Positions 17,211 through 24,978 of a stretch of 37,369 nt of DNA are shown in pieces. How positions within the stretch are numbered: position 1 is the first letter of the stretch; each line of letters opens with the position of its first letter. This stretch comes from Bryobacter sp. (GTDB taxonomy: Bacteria > Acidobacteriota > Terriglobia > Bryobacterales > Bryobacteraceae): contig JALHNI010000059.1 in the NCBI GenBank assembly GCA_022843605.1, forward strand, positions 1-37,369, in the 5' to 3' direction. A model generated the notes under the pieces. It was not told where the DNA came from and did not search any database. It saw only the letters and a program-made list of their open reading frames with translations. A program made the translations under genes and the position numbers.

Positions 17211-17290
17211 TCAACACCCTGGCGGGGGGATTGGAAGGGCGCAAAAGGGTGTATTGGGAGAAACAGCAGTCCAGCGCCTTAAATGAAGAA

Positions 17291-17907
17291 TTATTCAGCA
17301 CTCAAGAAGGTGAGGGTACGCCGACCGAGGTGTTCCAGGACATTTCCGAGTTCGTGATCGGAATCGAGGATGTCCAATTCGACGTTGGGATGGCTGGAAG
17401 CGAAGGAAATCGAGTCACCAACGGGGACGACATCGTCGGTTTGGCCGTGGAAGATGATCGTGGGCTGGCGAACGTCAGGGAAGGCTTCGTATTGGTGGGC
17501 GTCGTCGATCAGTTTGGGCTGGAGGGGTCGTTCTCGCTGATCTCCATAGTGGTACACCGGCATGAAGTTGTTTTTACGCCATTCGGCCATCGCTTGGGGG
17601 CCGAGACGGGCTTCCCAGCGTTCGGCAAGGCGGAAAGCGGGGGCCAGCAGGACAACGCGCCTAACTTCCGGGTGGCGTGCGGCGTAAAGTGCGGCGAGAT
17701 AGCCCCCCATACTGGAGCCGAGGATGTCCACCGGATCGCCTTGAGCCAGCCGCTCGATCAACGCCAGTTGAGCCGTAAGCGTCAGCGTTTCGAAGCTGCC
17801 TTCGTCGAGGGCGGGCACCTCCAGGGTGAGTCCGCGGGCGGCGAATTGGTCCACCAGATAGCGGGCCTTTCGCGAAGCGGGCGAGGAGGCGAAGCCATGC
17901 AGATAGA
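17291..17907 (-). CDS. YqiA-like alpha/beta hydrolase, start codon unresolved
   Basis: About 205 residues. The first conserved segment, IYLHGFASSPASRKARYLVD, is the oxyanion-hole HG motif of small YqiA/UPF0227-like esterases. The nucleophile elbow is GSSMGGYLAALYAA, the acid is near GQTDDVVPV, and the His is in DSDHEL. The first conventional in-frame start is GTG at 17854, but using it would delete the HG motif. Upstream the frame reaches a stop without any ATG, GTG or TTG, leaving only ATC codons; 17907 marks the ATC just before YLHGF. The motif begins within three codons of the stop of the preceding gene. Either a rare start, a +1 frameshift from that gene, or a sequence error is implied. 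The catalytic machinery itself is intact. Confidence 0.7.
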
Positions 17908-17912
17908 TCGAT

Positions 17913-18785
17913 CTATTGGGGTGGATCTTGAACCTCGAATTTTAGCTCAGAGTCGGCGGCGAACTTCTGGAAGCGTTCGTACTTGAAGATGTTTTCCGCG
18001 ACCAGTTGACCATTAGCTTTACGGGTGTGGACGACGGTGACGGGCAGCAGGAAGCCATACGGGCTCATGGCGTAGTCGGTGACGCCAACATCGACGATGG
18101 CTTGGCCATCTTCCCGGATGAGGGATCCGAGTTGGATGCGGAGGGGAAGGCCGGCCGGGGTGACCCAGAGTTCGCCCTCCAACTGTTGGCGGATGAGCTT
18201 ATTGCCCTCGTAGACCGACATCTGCCCTTCGCCTTTTTTCTGCTTGAAGCGGAAGACGAGCACGGTATCGGCACCGAGACGACGTTCGCCGATAGCGTAA
18301 AAGGTGTAATTGAGCATGGCCTGCTTGCGAAAGAGGAGCAGGTTGAGGCCAAAGTCGACGGCGGTGCCGATGAGGCCGTGCTTCTCGAACTCGAGCAGCA
18401 GTTTGCGGCGGAGTTTATCGTCTTCCGACTTCATGCCCATGGCGAGGCTCATTCGGGCTTCGCGGAGCTTTAGGATCTGGCGGCCGTCGATGCGGGTGAC
18501 CTGGCGGACCTCGTGGAGGTCACCGTTCGATTCCTTGAAAGGTGCCACCGCGTATTCCGAGGTGAGTTCGCGCGTTTGAAAATTGATCGCGGCGGGCGAG
18601 GTGGGTCCAAGGTGGGAGCGGAAACGGCCCGGCCGTTTCTGGGCCCGCTGCTTAAGGGTCTCTTCACCCACCACCAGCGTAATGTTCTGTTGGAAGACTT
18701 CGGCTTCTTCGCCCACGCGGTTCAGCAGGGCCTGAAAGTCGACCGCGAGGGGCGAGACTAACAGGAGGGGGAGAATCGCGATCAC
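17913..18785 (-). CDS. Uncharacterised exported protein, LolA-like in outline
   Basis: About 290 residues. The open frame runs upstream to 19022, but the signal peptide (IAILPLLLVSPLAVDF) starts at the GTG at 18785, so I chose that. The mature part has paired beta-strand patterns (YTFYAIGERRLGADTVLVFR, VYEGNKLIRQQLEGELWVTP, GLPLRIQLGSLIREDGQAIV) that recall the LolA/LolB-like half-barrel fold of outer-membrane lipoprotein-sorting proteins. No lipobox is seen. This family call is weak and based only on the pattern. The stop is immediately followed by the conserved start of the hydrolase in another frame, so the two genes are very likely co-transcribed. The function is unknown. Confidence 0.65.
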   Translation of the reverse strand: MIAILPLLLVSPLAVDFQALLNRVGEEAEVFQQNITLVVGEETLKQRAQKRPGRFRSHLGPTSPAAINFQTRELTSEYAVAPFKESNGDLHEVRQVTRIDGRQILKLREARMSLAMGMKSEDDKLRRKLLLEFEKHGLIGTAVDFGLNLLLFRKQAMLNYTFYAIGERRLGADTVLVFRFKQKKGEGQMSVYEGNKLIRQQLEGELWVTPAGLPLRIQLGSLIREDGQAIVDVGVTDYAMSPYGFLLPVTVVHTRKANGQLVAENIFKYERFQKFAADSELKFEVQDPPQ

Positions 18786-18880
18786 CCTTTCATTGTAGGA
18801 GGGCTGGCGAGCGCAGACCGTGCGGCCTGGAAACTTTACAGGTTGGACGTGGCAGCGGTAGGCTGAAGTGCGCATCGCTG

Positions 18881-19016
18881 GCGAAGGATTGCGAGCCCCT
18901 TCTGGATTGCCCCACGCAGGCCGATAGACCTGGGGATGACGGCCAGCGAAAGATTGCGAGGCATTCCGAAGGCCTCTGCCAAGGCGACGGGAGGCGGGGA
19001 GCGAGGGAATGCGGAG
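18881..19016. repeat. Short degenerate direct repeats with inverted arms
   Basis: GCGAAGGATTGCGAG at 18881 recurs as GCGAAAGATTGCGAG at 18946 and, more degenerate, as GCGAGGGAATGCGGAG at 19001. An inverted pair GCATTCC (18961-18967)/GGAATGC (19006-19012) lies within. The array sits in the 246-bp gap between two divergent genes and 0.7 kb from the RAYT gene. It may be a decayed palindromic repeat; the copies are short and this is tentative. Confidence 0.35.
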
Positions 19017-19031
19017 CCGCAAACGTATTTA

Positions 19032-19637
19032 ATGCCGCAATGGATCTACAACGTCGTGTTGGCCCTTTGGCTGTTGTCGGACGCCTACCGGGTGGGGCGG
19101 GCGGCGATGACGGAGAGCGGCGCGGAACAGTGGCTGCACTGGCTGCTGGCGGTGATTTTGACGGGGAATGCGATTTACGCGTTGCGACGGTCCGCCCCGG
19201 CGGCGCGGTCGTTCAGTTGGGCACAGGCCGGCTGGGTGATGGTGGCAATGTCCTGGTCTTTCCTCTTTAAGATCGCGCCACTGCCCGGTGGCCCGACGCC
19301 GCTGCCGGCGCTGCTGCTGCAGGCGGGGGCCACGCTGATGTTCGGGGCCAGCGTCTACGCGTTGGGCGGGAGCTTTTCGGTTTTCCCGGAGCGGCGCGCG
19401 ATCATCAGCAGCGGCGTATACCGCTGGGTGCGGCATCCGATGTACGCGTCGTATCTGCTGCTGGATCTGGGCTTTTGGCTGGCGAATCCGCAACCCTGGT
19501 TTGCGGTGGTGTGGGTGGGAGAGGTGTTGCTGCTGGAGGTACGGTCGCGCTGGGAGGAAGAAGTGCTAGCGGGCGACGCGGCGTATGTCGAGTATCAGCA
19601 GCAGGTGCCGTGGCGGCTGATTCCAGGTGTGATTTAA
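19032..19637 (+). CDS. Isoprenylcysteine carboxyl methyltransferase (ICMT)/PEMT-family membrane protein
   Basis: A 201-residue protein with five or six hydrophobic segments (for example QWIYNVVLALWLLSD, AGWVMVAMSWSFLFK, ALLLQAGATLMFGASVYALG). The C-terminal signature of the ICMT/phospholipid methyltransferase superfamily is present: SGVYRWVRHPMYASYLLLDL, then RSRWEEEVLAGDAAYVEYQQ and RLIPG. These residues bind S-adenosylmethionine and contact the substrate in characterised members. Bacterial homologues are usually of unknown substrate (lipid or small isoprenoid methylation). The ATG at 19032 is chosen over the longer frame from 18936, which would add a hydrophilic tail covering the repeat region. 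The RAYT gene follows by 90 bp. Confidence 0.85.
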   Translation: MPQWIYNVVLALWLLSDAYRVGRAAMTESGAEQWLHWLLAVILTGNAIYALRRSAPAARSFSWAQAGWVMVAMSWSFLFKIAPLPGGPTPLPALLLQAGATLMFGASVYALGGSFSVFPERRAIISSGVYRWVRHPMYASYLLLDLGFWLANPQPWFAVVWVGEVLLLEVRSRWEEEVLAGDAAYVEYQQQVPWRLIPGVI

Positions 19638-19727
19638 GGTCCTCCCCCTGCTTGGGCAGAGGTGCCACCCGCATCTGCACCGCCAAATTTCTGAGAACAA
19701 TGCGGCCGGAAACGCACTTATTTGGTG

Positions 19728-20366
19728 ATGGCTCGTAAATTCACCTTCACGCCCCCCGGCTATTGGCTTTTGATCACGCAGCGCGGGCACGGGCAGATCT
19801 TTCGTCAGGACGATGACCGGCGCTTTTTCCTGCGGTTGCTGGGCGAGTTGGCGGCGGAGAGGAGGGTGCAGATCCTGAGCTATTGCCTCATGCCGGATCA
19901 CTTTCATCTGGTAGCGCAGGGAAGATACCCGCAGGCGATTCCGGAGTGGTTGCGGAAGGTGACGGGCGGCTACGCGGAATACCTGAACGCCAGAGAACGG
20001 GTGTGGCAGGATCGCTATGCGTCGTGCGCGGTGGACGAGGAGCGGCTTCGGACGGCCCTGCGCTACGTAGAACGGAATCCGGTGCGCGCGGGTTTAGTCA
20101 AGGAGGCCGCGCAGTTTGAATGGTCGTCGGCGGCGGCGCACGTCAGCCGGAAGGGGGCGGACTTTCTGAACCAGGACGAGTTTTCACTGCGTTTTCGCGC
20201 GAGGGAGTGGCGGTCAGCGTTGGCCGCGGCCCAGACTGGCGAGGAACTGGAGCAGGTGCGAGGGGCGATCGCGCAGGGACATCCGTTGGGGTCGCCTGAG
20301 TTTCTCGAGCGCCTGGAGACGGAGTTCGACGTAGTATTGCGGAAGGCGCTGGTGACAACGGCGTAG
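19728..20366 (+). CDS. REP-associated tyrosine transposase (RAYT, Y1/HUH family)
   Basis: A 212-residue single-strand transposase-like protein. The N-terminus (YWLLITQRGHGQIFRQDDD) and the HUH motif MPDHFHLV with His58 and His60 are diagnostic of the IS200/IS605-type Y1 fold. The catalytic Tyr is probably Tyr82 or Tyr85 in GYAEYLNARE. YVERNPVRAGLV and the following WSSAAAH are typical of the RAYT branch. Family knowledge: RAYTs bind and cleave REP palindromes and are usually single-copy, domesticated genes without terminal repeats. No IS ends or target duplications were seen around it. The ATG at 19728 is preferred over TTG 19722. A small 7-bp hairpin (CTTTTGC/GCAAAAG, 20376-20392) follows the stop. 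Confidence 0.92.
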   Translation: MARKFTFTPPGYWLLITQRGHGQIFRQDDDRRFFLRLLGELAAERRVQILSYCLMPDHFHLVAQGRYPQAIPEWLRKVTGGYAEYLNARERVWQDRYASCAVDEERLRTALRYVERNPVRAGLVKEAAQFEWSSAAAHVSRKGADFLNQDEFSLRFRAREWRSALAAAQTGEELEQVRGAIAQGHPLGSPEFLERLETEFDVVLRKALVTTA

Positions 20367-20420
20367 CGGTTTTTACTTTTGCCCCGCAAAAGATCACCTA
20401 AAATTGCGTTATGGAGGAGT

Positions 20421-20433
20421 GAGACGTCGTCTC
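20421..20433. promoter_or_regulatory. 13-bp palindrome in the leader of the DUF4412-like gene
   Basis: GAGACG-T-CGTCTC is a perfect 6-1-6 inverted repeat in the 150-bp leader ahead of the gene starting at 20517. It follows a three-codon ORF (ATGGAGGAGTGA at 20411). It could be an operator or an mRNA hairpin; there is no direct evidence for either. Confidence 0.3.
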
Positions 20434-20516
20434 CGCACCCCCAACTGCGGCTCTTCGTCCCGGGAGCCCTATCTCCCTCACCAGAATCCGCCGAAACCTC
20501 CAGGAGGAGTCCGTTT

Positions 20517-21581
20517 ATGAAATCGAAATCACTGGCGTTTGCCGCCCTCACTCTCGCGATTGTGCCGCTGCAGGCCGACTTTAGCTACCAGGAGACGACC
20601 AAGATCACCGGCGGCAGCCTGACCAAGATGATGCGGTTCGTTCCCGGTGGCGGGAAGATGTTTGAGCCGAAGACAAGCTATGTGTACCTGAAGGGCGACA
20701 AGATGGCGCACGTATTCGCGGAGAGCATGTCGATTATCGACATCGCCAGCGAAACGATGACCGAGGTGAACCTCGAGAAGAAGACCTACGCCACCATCAC
20801 TTTCGCCGAGATGCGGGAAGCCATGGAGAAGATGGCGGCGAAGATGCAGGAAGCGATGGCGAAGAGCAAGAGTTCCGGGGAGCCGGCACCGCAGATGGAC
20901 ATGAAGGTGTCGGTGAAGCGTACCGGGCAGACGCGCAACATCAGCGGACTGGACACTCGGGAGTACGTGATGCAGATCCTGATGGCAGCGCAGGCACAGC
21001 CGGGTACGGCGCCGGTGGGCTTGTCCGAGATCGAAACCGATATGTGGATGACCACCAAAATTCCGGGCTATGACGAGGTGCAGGCGTTCTACACGCGCAT
21101 GGCGCAGAAGATCGGATACTCGCAGAACATGAATCCGCTACTGATGCAGCAGCGCGGTTCGGCCGAGGGAATGAAGAAGATGGTGGAGGAGATGTCGAAG
21201 CTGGACGGCACGCCCGTGATGACGATCACGCGGATGAAGGGGACAAGCGCGATGGCCGGAATGATGGGTCCGCAGTCGTCAAAGAGCGAGAATGGCAGCG
21301 CGGAGTCCGGCGACCGTCCGCGTTTCGGCGGCGGGCTGGGCGGACTGGCGGCGGGCGGCATCATGGGCGGCTTGCGCCGGAAGAAGGAACAGCCCAAGAC
21401 GGATACGCCCGCGGCGGCATCGTCGCCGGCGGCTGCGCCCGCGGATGATTCGGTGATGATGGAAACGCAATCGGAATCTGCCAACTTCTCAAGCAGCGCC
21501 ATCGCTGCCGACAAGGTCGCGATTCCCGCCGGCTTCAAGCAGGTGGAGCACCAGATGAAAAAGGCTCTCGACCGCAAGTAG
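20517..21581 (+). CDS. Exported DUF4412-like protein
   Basis: A 354-residue protein with a signal peptide (SLAFAALTLAIVPLQADF). The ATG follows a strong AGGAGG, so the start is secure and translation is probably high. Residues 20-220 have the LolA-like beta-sheet pattern of DUF4412 (FSYQETTKITGG, YVYLKGDKMAHVF, IDIASETMTEVNLEKKTYA, RNISGLDTREYVM, ETDMWMTTKIPGY). The middle is methionine-rich. The C-terminal part is a glycine/alanine low-complexity region with a basic LRRKKEQ patch, followed by a conserved-looking end (DKVAIPAGFKQVEHQMKKAL). No enzymatic motif is seen. It is probably a periplasmic protein of unknown role. It ends 20 bp before a hairpin-T-tract terminator. Confidence 0.72.
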   Translation: MKSKSLAFAALTLAIVPLQADFSYQETTKITGGSLTKMMRFVPGGGKMFEPKTSYVYLKGDKMAHVFAESMSIIDIASETMTEVNLEKKTYATITFAEMREAMEKMAAKMQEAMAKSKSSGEPAPQMDMKVSVKRTGQTRNISGLDTREYVMQILMAAQAQPGTAPVGLSEIETDMWMTTKIPGYDEVQAFYTRMAQKIGYSQNMNPLLMQQRGSAEGMKKMVEEMSKLDGTPVMTITRMKGTSAMAGMMGPQSSKSENGSAESGDRPRFGGGLGGLAAGGIMGGLRRKKEQPKTDTPAAASSPAAAPADDSVMMETQSESANFSSSAIAADKVAIPAGFKQVEHQMKKALDRK

Positions 21582-21601
21582 CGATTGAATTCAGTCCGCA
21601 C

Positions 21602-21640
21602 GGCGATACACTGAGTACACGGTGTATCGCCTTTTTCTTT
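21602..21640 (+). terminator. Hairpin plus T-tract terminator overlapping the next gene's start
   Basis: GGCGATACAC (21602-21611) pairs with GTGTATCGCC (21622-21631) around a 10-nt loop, followed at once by TTTTTCTTT. It is positioned to end the DUF4412-like transcript. The right arm is also GTG-TAT-CGC, the first codons of the SGNH hydrolase. Confidence 0.65.
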
Positions 21641-22791
21641 GCGTAGTTTTGGGTTTTGGCAGCTTGTCGGCTGCCGAGCCAGCCCGCGTGCTGTTCGTGG
21701 GCAACAGTTACACTTATTTCCACAGCATGCCGCGCATGGTGAAGGAGTTGGCCAAGGCCGCCGGGCAGGAAGTGGAAGTCCGGGCCTTCACTCGGGGCGG
21801 CGCTACTTTGCTGGAGCTCGAGTTACATCCGGAGCTGCGCGCCTTGTTTACCGAAAAATGGGACTATGTCGTGCTGCAGGAGCACAGTACGCTGGGATTT
21901 TCGACCTGGAACGGCGAGTTGAACATCAATGATCCGGCGTACTTCCTGCAGGGAGCCCGCCTTTTGGCGCAGCGCGCCAAACTATCCAATGCCAAGGTGA
22001 TTCTCTTCTCCACCTGGGGCAGGAAAGCGCATCCCGAGTTTCAGCCCTTTCTGGACTATGCTTATGCGAGCGCAGGACGCGAGCTAAACGCGACGGTGGC
22101 GCCGGTGGGCCAAGCCTGGGCGTCGATTCGCGAACAGCAGCCAGGGATCGACCTGTTTGATCGCGATGGAACACACCCGAGCCCTCGCGGATCCTACCTG
22201 AGCGCTTGCGTCCTGGTGCGCACGATGTTTGGTCACCCGTGCACGGGGCTGCCGATCACGCTTCGCGGGATCCCGCTCAACGTGCTGGGGCAGCGCGAAG
22301 AGGGGCGGGATGTGGAGTATGTGAATCTGAAACCGGAAGTGGGCGCCGCACTGCAGCAAGCCGCGGACCAAGCCGAGGTGGTGCTTGGCGTCTATCCCCC
22401 GTGGCCGAATGGAACGCTGAGCAGTGGCCGCCGTCCCAGGGGGGACGAGATGAACGGCAGATGGCGGGGCCGGGTGTTTTTTTACGGCTCGCCGGCCAGC
22501 TTTGAGTTGGAACTGAAGGCGGATGGTGACCAGTGTGCCGGCATTTGGCGATTGAACTCGGACAACGGTTCATGGTCGTCAATGCGCCGGCTGACGACCT
22601 GCCGATTGAACGAGCAGGGCTTCGTGTTTACGTTGTCGGATCCGGTGAGCGGTACCGTGGAACGCCATACCGTGGCCTTCACCGAACGAGAACTGACCGC
22701 AGTGACGTCGTTTGACTTCCGCACCGCCAGTCACCGGAGCGGGGGGACGTGGACGGCGCGGCCGGAGACGCCGCCGCGGTCAGCGCGGTAG
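21622..22791 (+). CDS. Exported SGNH/GDSL-type hydrolase
   Basis: A 389-residue protein. Residues 1-18 are a signal peptide (MYRLFLCVVLGFGSLSAAEP). Block I is VLFVGNSYTYFHSMPRMV, with the nucleophile Ser of the GNS motif. The catalytic Asp/His pair is in DRDGTHPSPRGSYLSA. This matches SGNH hydrolases of the DUF4886-like group, which deacylate carbohydrates or lipids; the substrate cannot be assigned. A C-terminal extension from about residue 265 (RGRVFFYGSPASFELELKAD, SGTVERHTVAFTERELTAV) forms a separate beta-rich domain. The GTG at 21622 is within a terminator-like hairpin and has no SD. If it is right, expression may be low or coupled to read-through; a later start would remove the signal peptide. 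Confidence 0.8.
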   Translation: MYRLFLCVVLGFGSLSAAEPARVLFVGNSYTYFHSMPRMVKELAKAAGQEVEVRAFTRGGATLLELELHPELRALFTEKWDYVVLQEHSTLGFSTWNGELNINDPAYFLQGARLLAQRAKLSNAKVILFSTWGRKAHPEFQPFLDYAYASAGRELNATVAPVGQAWASIREQQPGIDLFDRDGTHPSPRGSYLSACVLVRTMFGHPCTGLPITLRGIPLNVLGQREEGRDVEYVNLKPEVGAALQQAADQAEVVLGVYPPWPNGTLSSGRRPRGDEMNGRWRGRVFFYGSPASFELELKADGDQCAGIWRLNSDNGSWSSMRRLTTCRLNEQGFVFTLSDPVSGTVERHTVAFTERELTAVTSFDFRTASHRSGGTWTARPETPPRSAR

Positions 22792-22829
22792 GCAAGGGCC
22801 GGTTTGCGCGGCTTGGTAGACTGAAGGCG

Positions 22830-23570
22830 TTGAAACTCTGGCTGACATTCCTGACTTTGGCCGGGCTGGCGTTGGCGGCGAGCCCCGTCAGCCGCTACCA
22901 GGTGGTACGGACGTATCCGCATGATCCGGGCGCGTTTACGCAGGGGCTGATCTACCTGGATGGGTACCTGTACGAGAGCACGGGTTTGAACGGACGGTCC
23001 AGCTTGCGGATGACGGAATTGGCGACGGGCAAAGTGCTGCAGAAGCAGGCGGTACCGGCGCAGTACTTCGCCGAGGGCATGACCAACTTCGGGGGAAAGC
23101 TGTACCAACTCACCTGGCAAAGCGGCAAGGCTTTCGTCTATGACCGGTTCAGCTTCAAGTTGTTGCGGGAGCACACCTACACCGGCGAGGGCTGGGGTCT
23201 GACGAACGACGGCAAGCGGCTCATCATGAGTGACGGCAGCGCGCAGCTCCGGTTCATTGACCCACAGACATTCGCGGTGACGGGCAAGTTGACGGTGACC
23301 GACAATGGCCGTCCGGTGAGCCAGTTGAACGAACTCGAATATGTGCGCGGCGAGATTCTGGCCAACGTCTGGCAGACCGAGCTGATCGCGCGAATTTCCC
23401 CCGTGACCGGCAAGGTGTTGGGCTGGATCGACCTGACGGGGCTTTTGACCCAGGCCGAGATGCAGGGCACCGACGTACTGAACGGCATCGCCTACGATGC
23501 GAAGCAGGACCGCCTGTTTGTAACGGGTAAGTTGTGGCCCAAGATCTTCGAGATCAAGCTCACTAAGTAA
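22830..23570 (+). CDS. Glutaminyl-peptide cyclotransferase (plant/bacterial propeller type)
   Basis: About 246 residues. Family: five-bladed propeller glutaminyl cyclase, which converts N-terminal Gln to pyroglutamate. The signatures are FTQGLIYLDGYLYESTGLNG, FAEGMTNFGGKLYQLTWQSG, EGWGLTNDGKRLIMSDGS, QLNELEYVRGEILANVWQT, IDLTGLL and DVLNGIAYDAKQDRLFVTGK, which hold the conserved Glu, Asn, Trp and Lys residues. A hydrophobic export signal (WLTFLTLAGLALAAS) follows the start. The TTG at 22830 places it properly; the longer frame from GTG 22749 overlaps the SGNH gene and would put 30 extra residues before the signal. It is periplasmic and ends one base from the convergent M24 gene. Confidence 0.9.
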   Translation: MKLWLTFLTLAGLALAASPVSRYQVVRTYPHDPGAFTQGLIYLDGYLYESTGLNGRSSLRMTELATGKVLQKQAVPAQYFAEGMTNFGGKLYQLTWQSGKAFVYDRFSFKLLREHTYTGEGWGLTNDGKRLIMSDGSAQLRFIDPQTFAVTGKLTVTDNGRPVSQLNELEYVRGEILANVWQTELIARISPVTGKVLGWIDLTGLLTQAEMQGTDVLNGIAYDAKQDRLFVTGKLWPKIFEIKLTK

Positions 23571-23571
23571 C

Positions 23572-24933
23572 TTACACCGACAGGACCAGGTTCGGCTTCA
23601 GTAAGTAGGGCGGCGCCAAACCGCAAAGATTCGAGAGCGGCAGAACGTCATCGGGCAGTTCAATACCCAACACGCCCATCATGAAGCCCCGGCGGTGATC
23701 GCAGCGGGCGGAGACTTCAGGAAATTGCGCGCGGAGAGCGAGACGCAGTTCGAGGTCAGCGATGACAAAGGTATCTTCGAGGCGGGTGGAGGCGTAGACG
23801 GGCGACGAGGGGATGACATCCGACTGGATGACCATGCCACTTTCGAGCGGCAGCGAAGAGCCTGCGTAGATGGGGGAACTGGTCCATTCATCGAAGTGAA
23901 TCAGGTGGCCGGGATTAAGGAAGATGTTGTATTGATCGTAGGGAAGGCGGCGGGCGATGGCGGAGTGGAGCTCGCCTCCGGGAGTGCCGACTTCGAGCAG
24001 GCTAAACCATTCGGCCATGGCGGCAAAGTAGGGTCCGGCGAAGTTAGGGACGTAGTCGCGAGCGGCAGCGGGCAAGTCCTGCGGACCTTGGGCGAGCCAG
24101 GCAGAGCGGCAGCAATTGGCGCCCCAGTAGCTGATGTTGGCGGAGAAGGGCTGGCCGACCGCGAGTTTCTGGCCGCGGGGACTGGCGAGGCTGATGCGGC
24201 CGGGTCCGGTTTTGGCGGTCCAGTGGCAGGACTGGGGAAAGCCATTGAAGCCGGCTTTGCTCAGCGCTTCGCGATCGGTTTCACCGGGTTTCAGGCCGAA
24301 CAGAACGCGCTTAATGCCCTCCGAAGCGAGCCCGTTGGTGTATTCGAACAAGGCGATTTCCCGCGGGCTGGCGACGGTGCGCAGCCCGCGGGCGGCATCG
24401 ATCATGATGCCGGTGGCGTTGAGGGCCTGGGCGCCGGAAGCACGGATGGCGTCGACGAGGTAGGCGGGCAGGTCGATTTCGACGGGGCTGGAGTAGGTCT
24501 TCCAGCCGATGCAACCGACGGTGGCGCCGCGGCTGATGCCTTCGGTTTTCAGAATTTCAGCGATGGTGCGGCTGGTGTCGCGAGGCTGGTCCGGCAGGGA
24601 GAACGGCTGGTAGACTTCGTGGCGCAGGAGTTGAGCGGCGAACAGGGGGCTGATCGGGAGGTAAGCGGCGCACTCATTGCCCACCAGGATGATGGGATTG
24701 CCGGTGGGGCGGAGGATCAGCAGCGCCTCTTCAAAGCGCGGGTCGAAGCCGGTGAGCCAGGCGAGATTGGCGAAGTGCTCACGGTCGGCATAGAGGATCA
24801 GATGGGTGAGGGACTCTTCGCGCATGTGCTCGCGCAGGCGGGTAATCCGGGGCTGATAGTCCTGCAGGGTGAAAACAGGGGGTTCGGCGGCTTGGCCGAA
24901 ATCCGGATAGTCGATTTCGATGAGTTCGAACAT
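23572..24933 (-). CDS. M24 (Xaa-Pro peptidase/creatinase) fold protein with altered metal site
   Basis: A 453-residue protein. Residues 28-180 form the creatinase N-terminal domain (ITRLREHMREESLTHLILYA, NLAWLTGFDPRFEEALLIL). Residues 185-400 form the pita-bread domain (ARGLRTVASPREIALFEYTN). In active M24 metallopeptidases two Asp ligands lie in the strand that here reads SANISYWGANCCRSAW (264-279), where neither Asp is present. The His (NPGHLIHFDEW, His343/His346), an acidic Asp372 and Glu386 (RLEDTFVI) remain. It may be metal-independent, as creatinase is, or a pseudoenzyme. There is no signal peptide, so it is cytoplasmic. It diverges over 45 bp from the D-threonine aldolase-like gene. 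Confidence 0.8.
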   Translation of the reverse strand: MFELIEIDYPDFGQAAEPPVFTLQDYQPRITRLREHMREESLTHLILYADREHFANLAWLTGFDPRFEEALLILRPTGNPIILVGNECAAYLPISPLFAAQLLRHEVYQPFSLPDQPRDTSRTIAEILKTEGISRGATVGCIGWKTYSSPVEIDLPAYLVDAIRASGAQALNATGIMIDAARGLRTVASPREIALFEYTNGLASEGIKRVLFGLKPGETDREALSKAGFNGFPQSCHWTAKTGPGRISLASPRGQKLAVGQPFSANISYWGANCCRSAWLAQGPQDLPAAARDYVPNFAGPYFAAMAEWFSLLEVGTPGGELHSAIARRLPYDQYNIFLNPGHLIHFDEWTSSPIYAGSSLPLESGMVIQSDVIPSSPVYASTRLEDTFVIADLELRLALRAQFPEVSARCDHRRGFMMGVLGIELPDDVLPLSNLCGLAPPYLLKPNLVLSV

Positions 24934-24978
24934 TAGGAATCTTGATCGTAGCCCGATCCGAGGACGTTAAGATGAGGC

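Larger units (their letters stand above)
16943..17290. other. 348-bp intergenic region upstream of mutL
   Basis: No large gene fits here. It holds, from left to right, the mutL upstream region (16943-17010), a G-rich hairpin (17011-17037), a perfect 14-bp stem-loop (17048-17082), and a possible 30-codon plus-strand ORF with a strong ribosome-binding site (17118-17210). About 80 bp of tail sequence to the convergent hydrolase stop follows. The base composition after 17100 is less GC-rich than that of the flanking genes. Confidence 0.7.

Noticed and set aside
20376..20392. 7-bp hairpin after the RAYT gene as a terminator
   Set aside because: It has a 3-nt loop and no T-run after it on either strand; the T-rich stretch precedes it.
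19640..20516. A complete insertion sequence around the transposase-like gene
   Set aside because: No terminal repeats, target duplication or IS-type subterminal hairpin pair were seen, and the protein belongs to the RAYT branch, which is normally not mobile on its own.
23695..24936. 413-codon plus-strand open frame
   Set aside because: Antisense to the M24 gene. The low-complexity Gly/Ala/Glu composition is typical of shadow frames in high-GC DNA.
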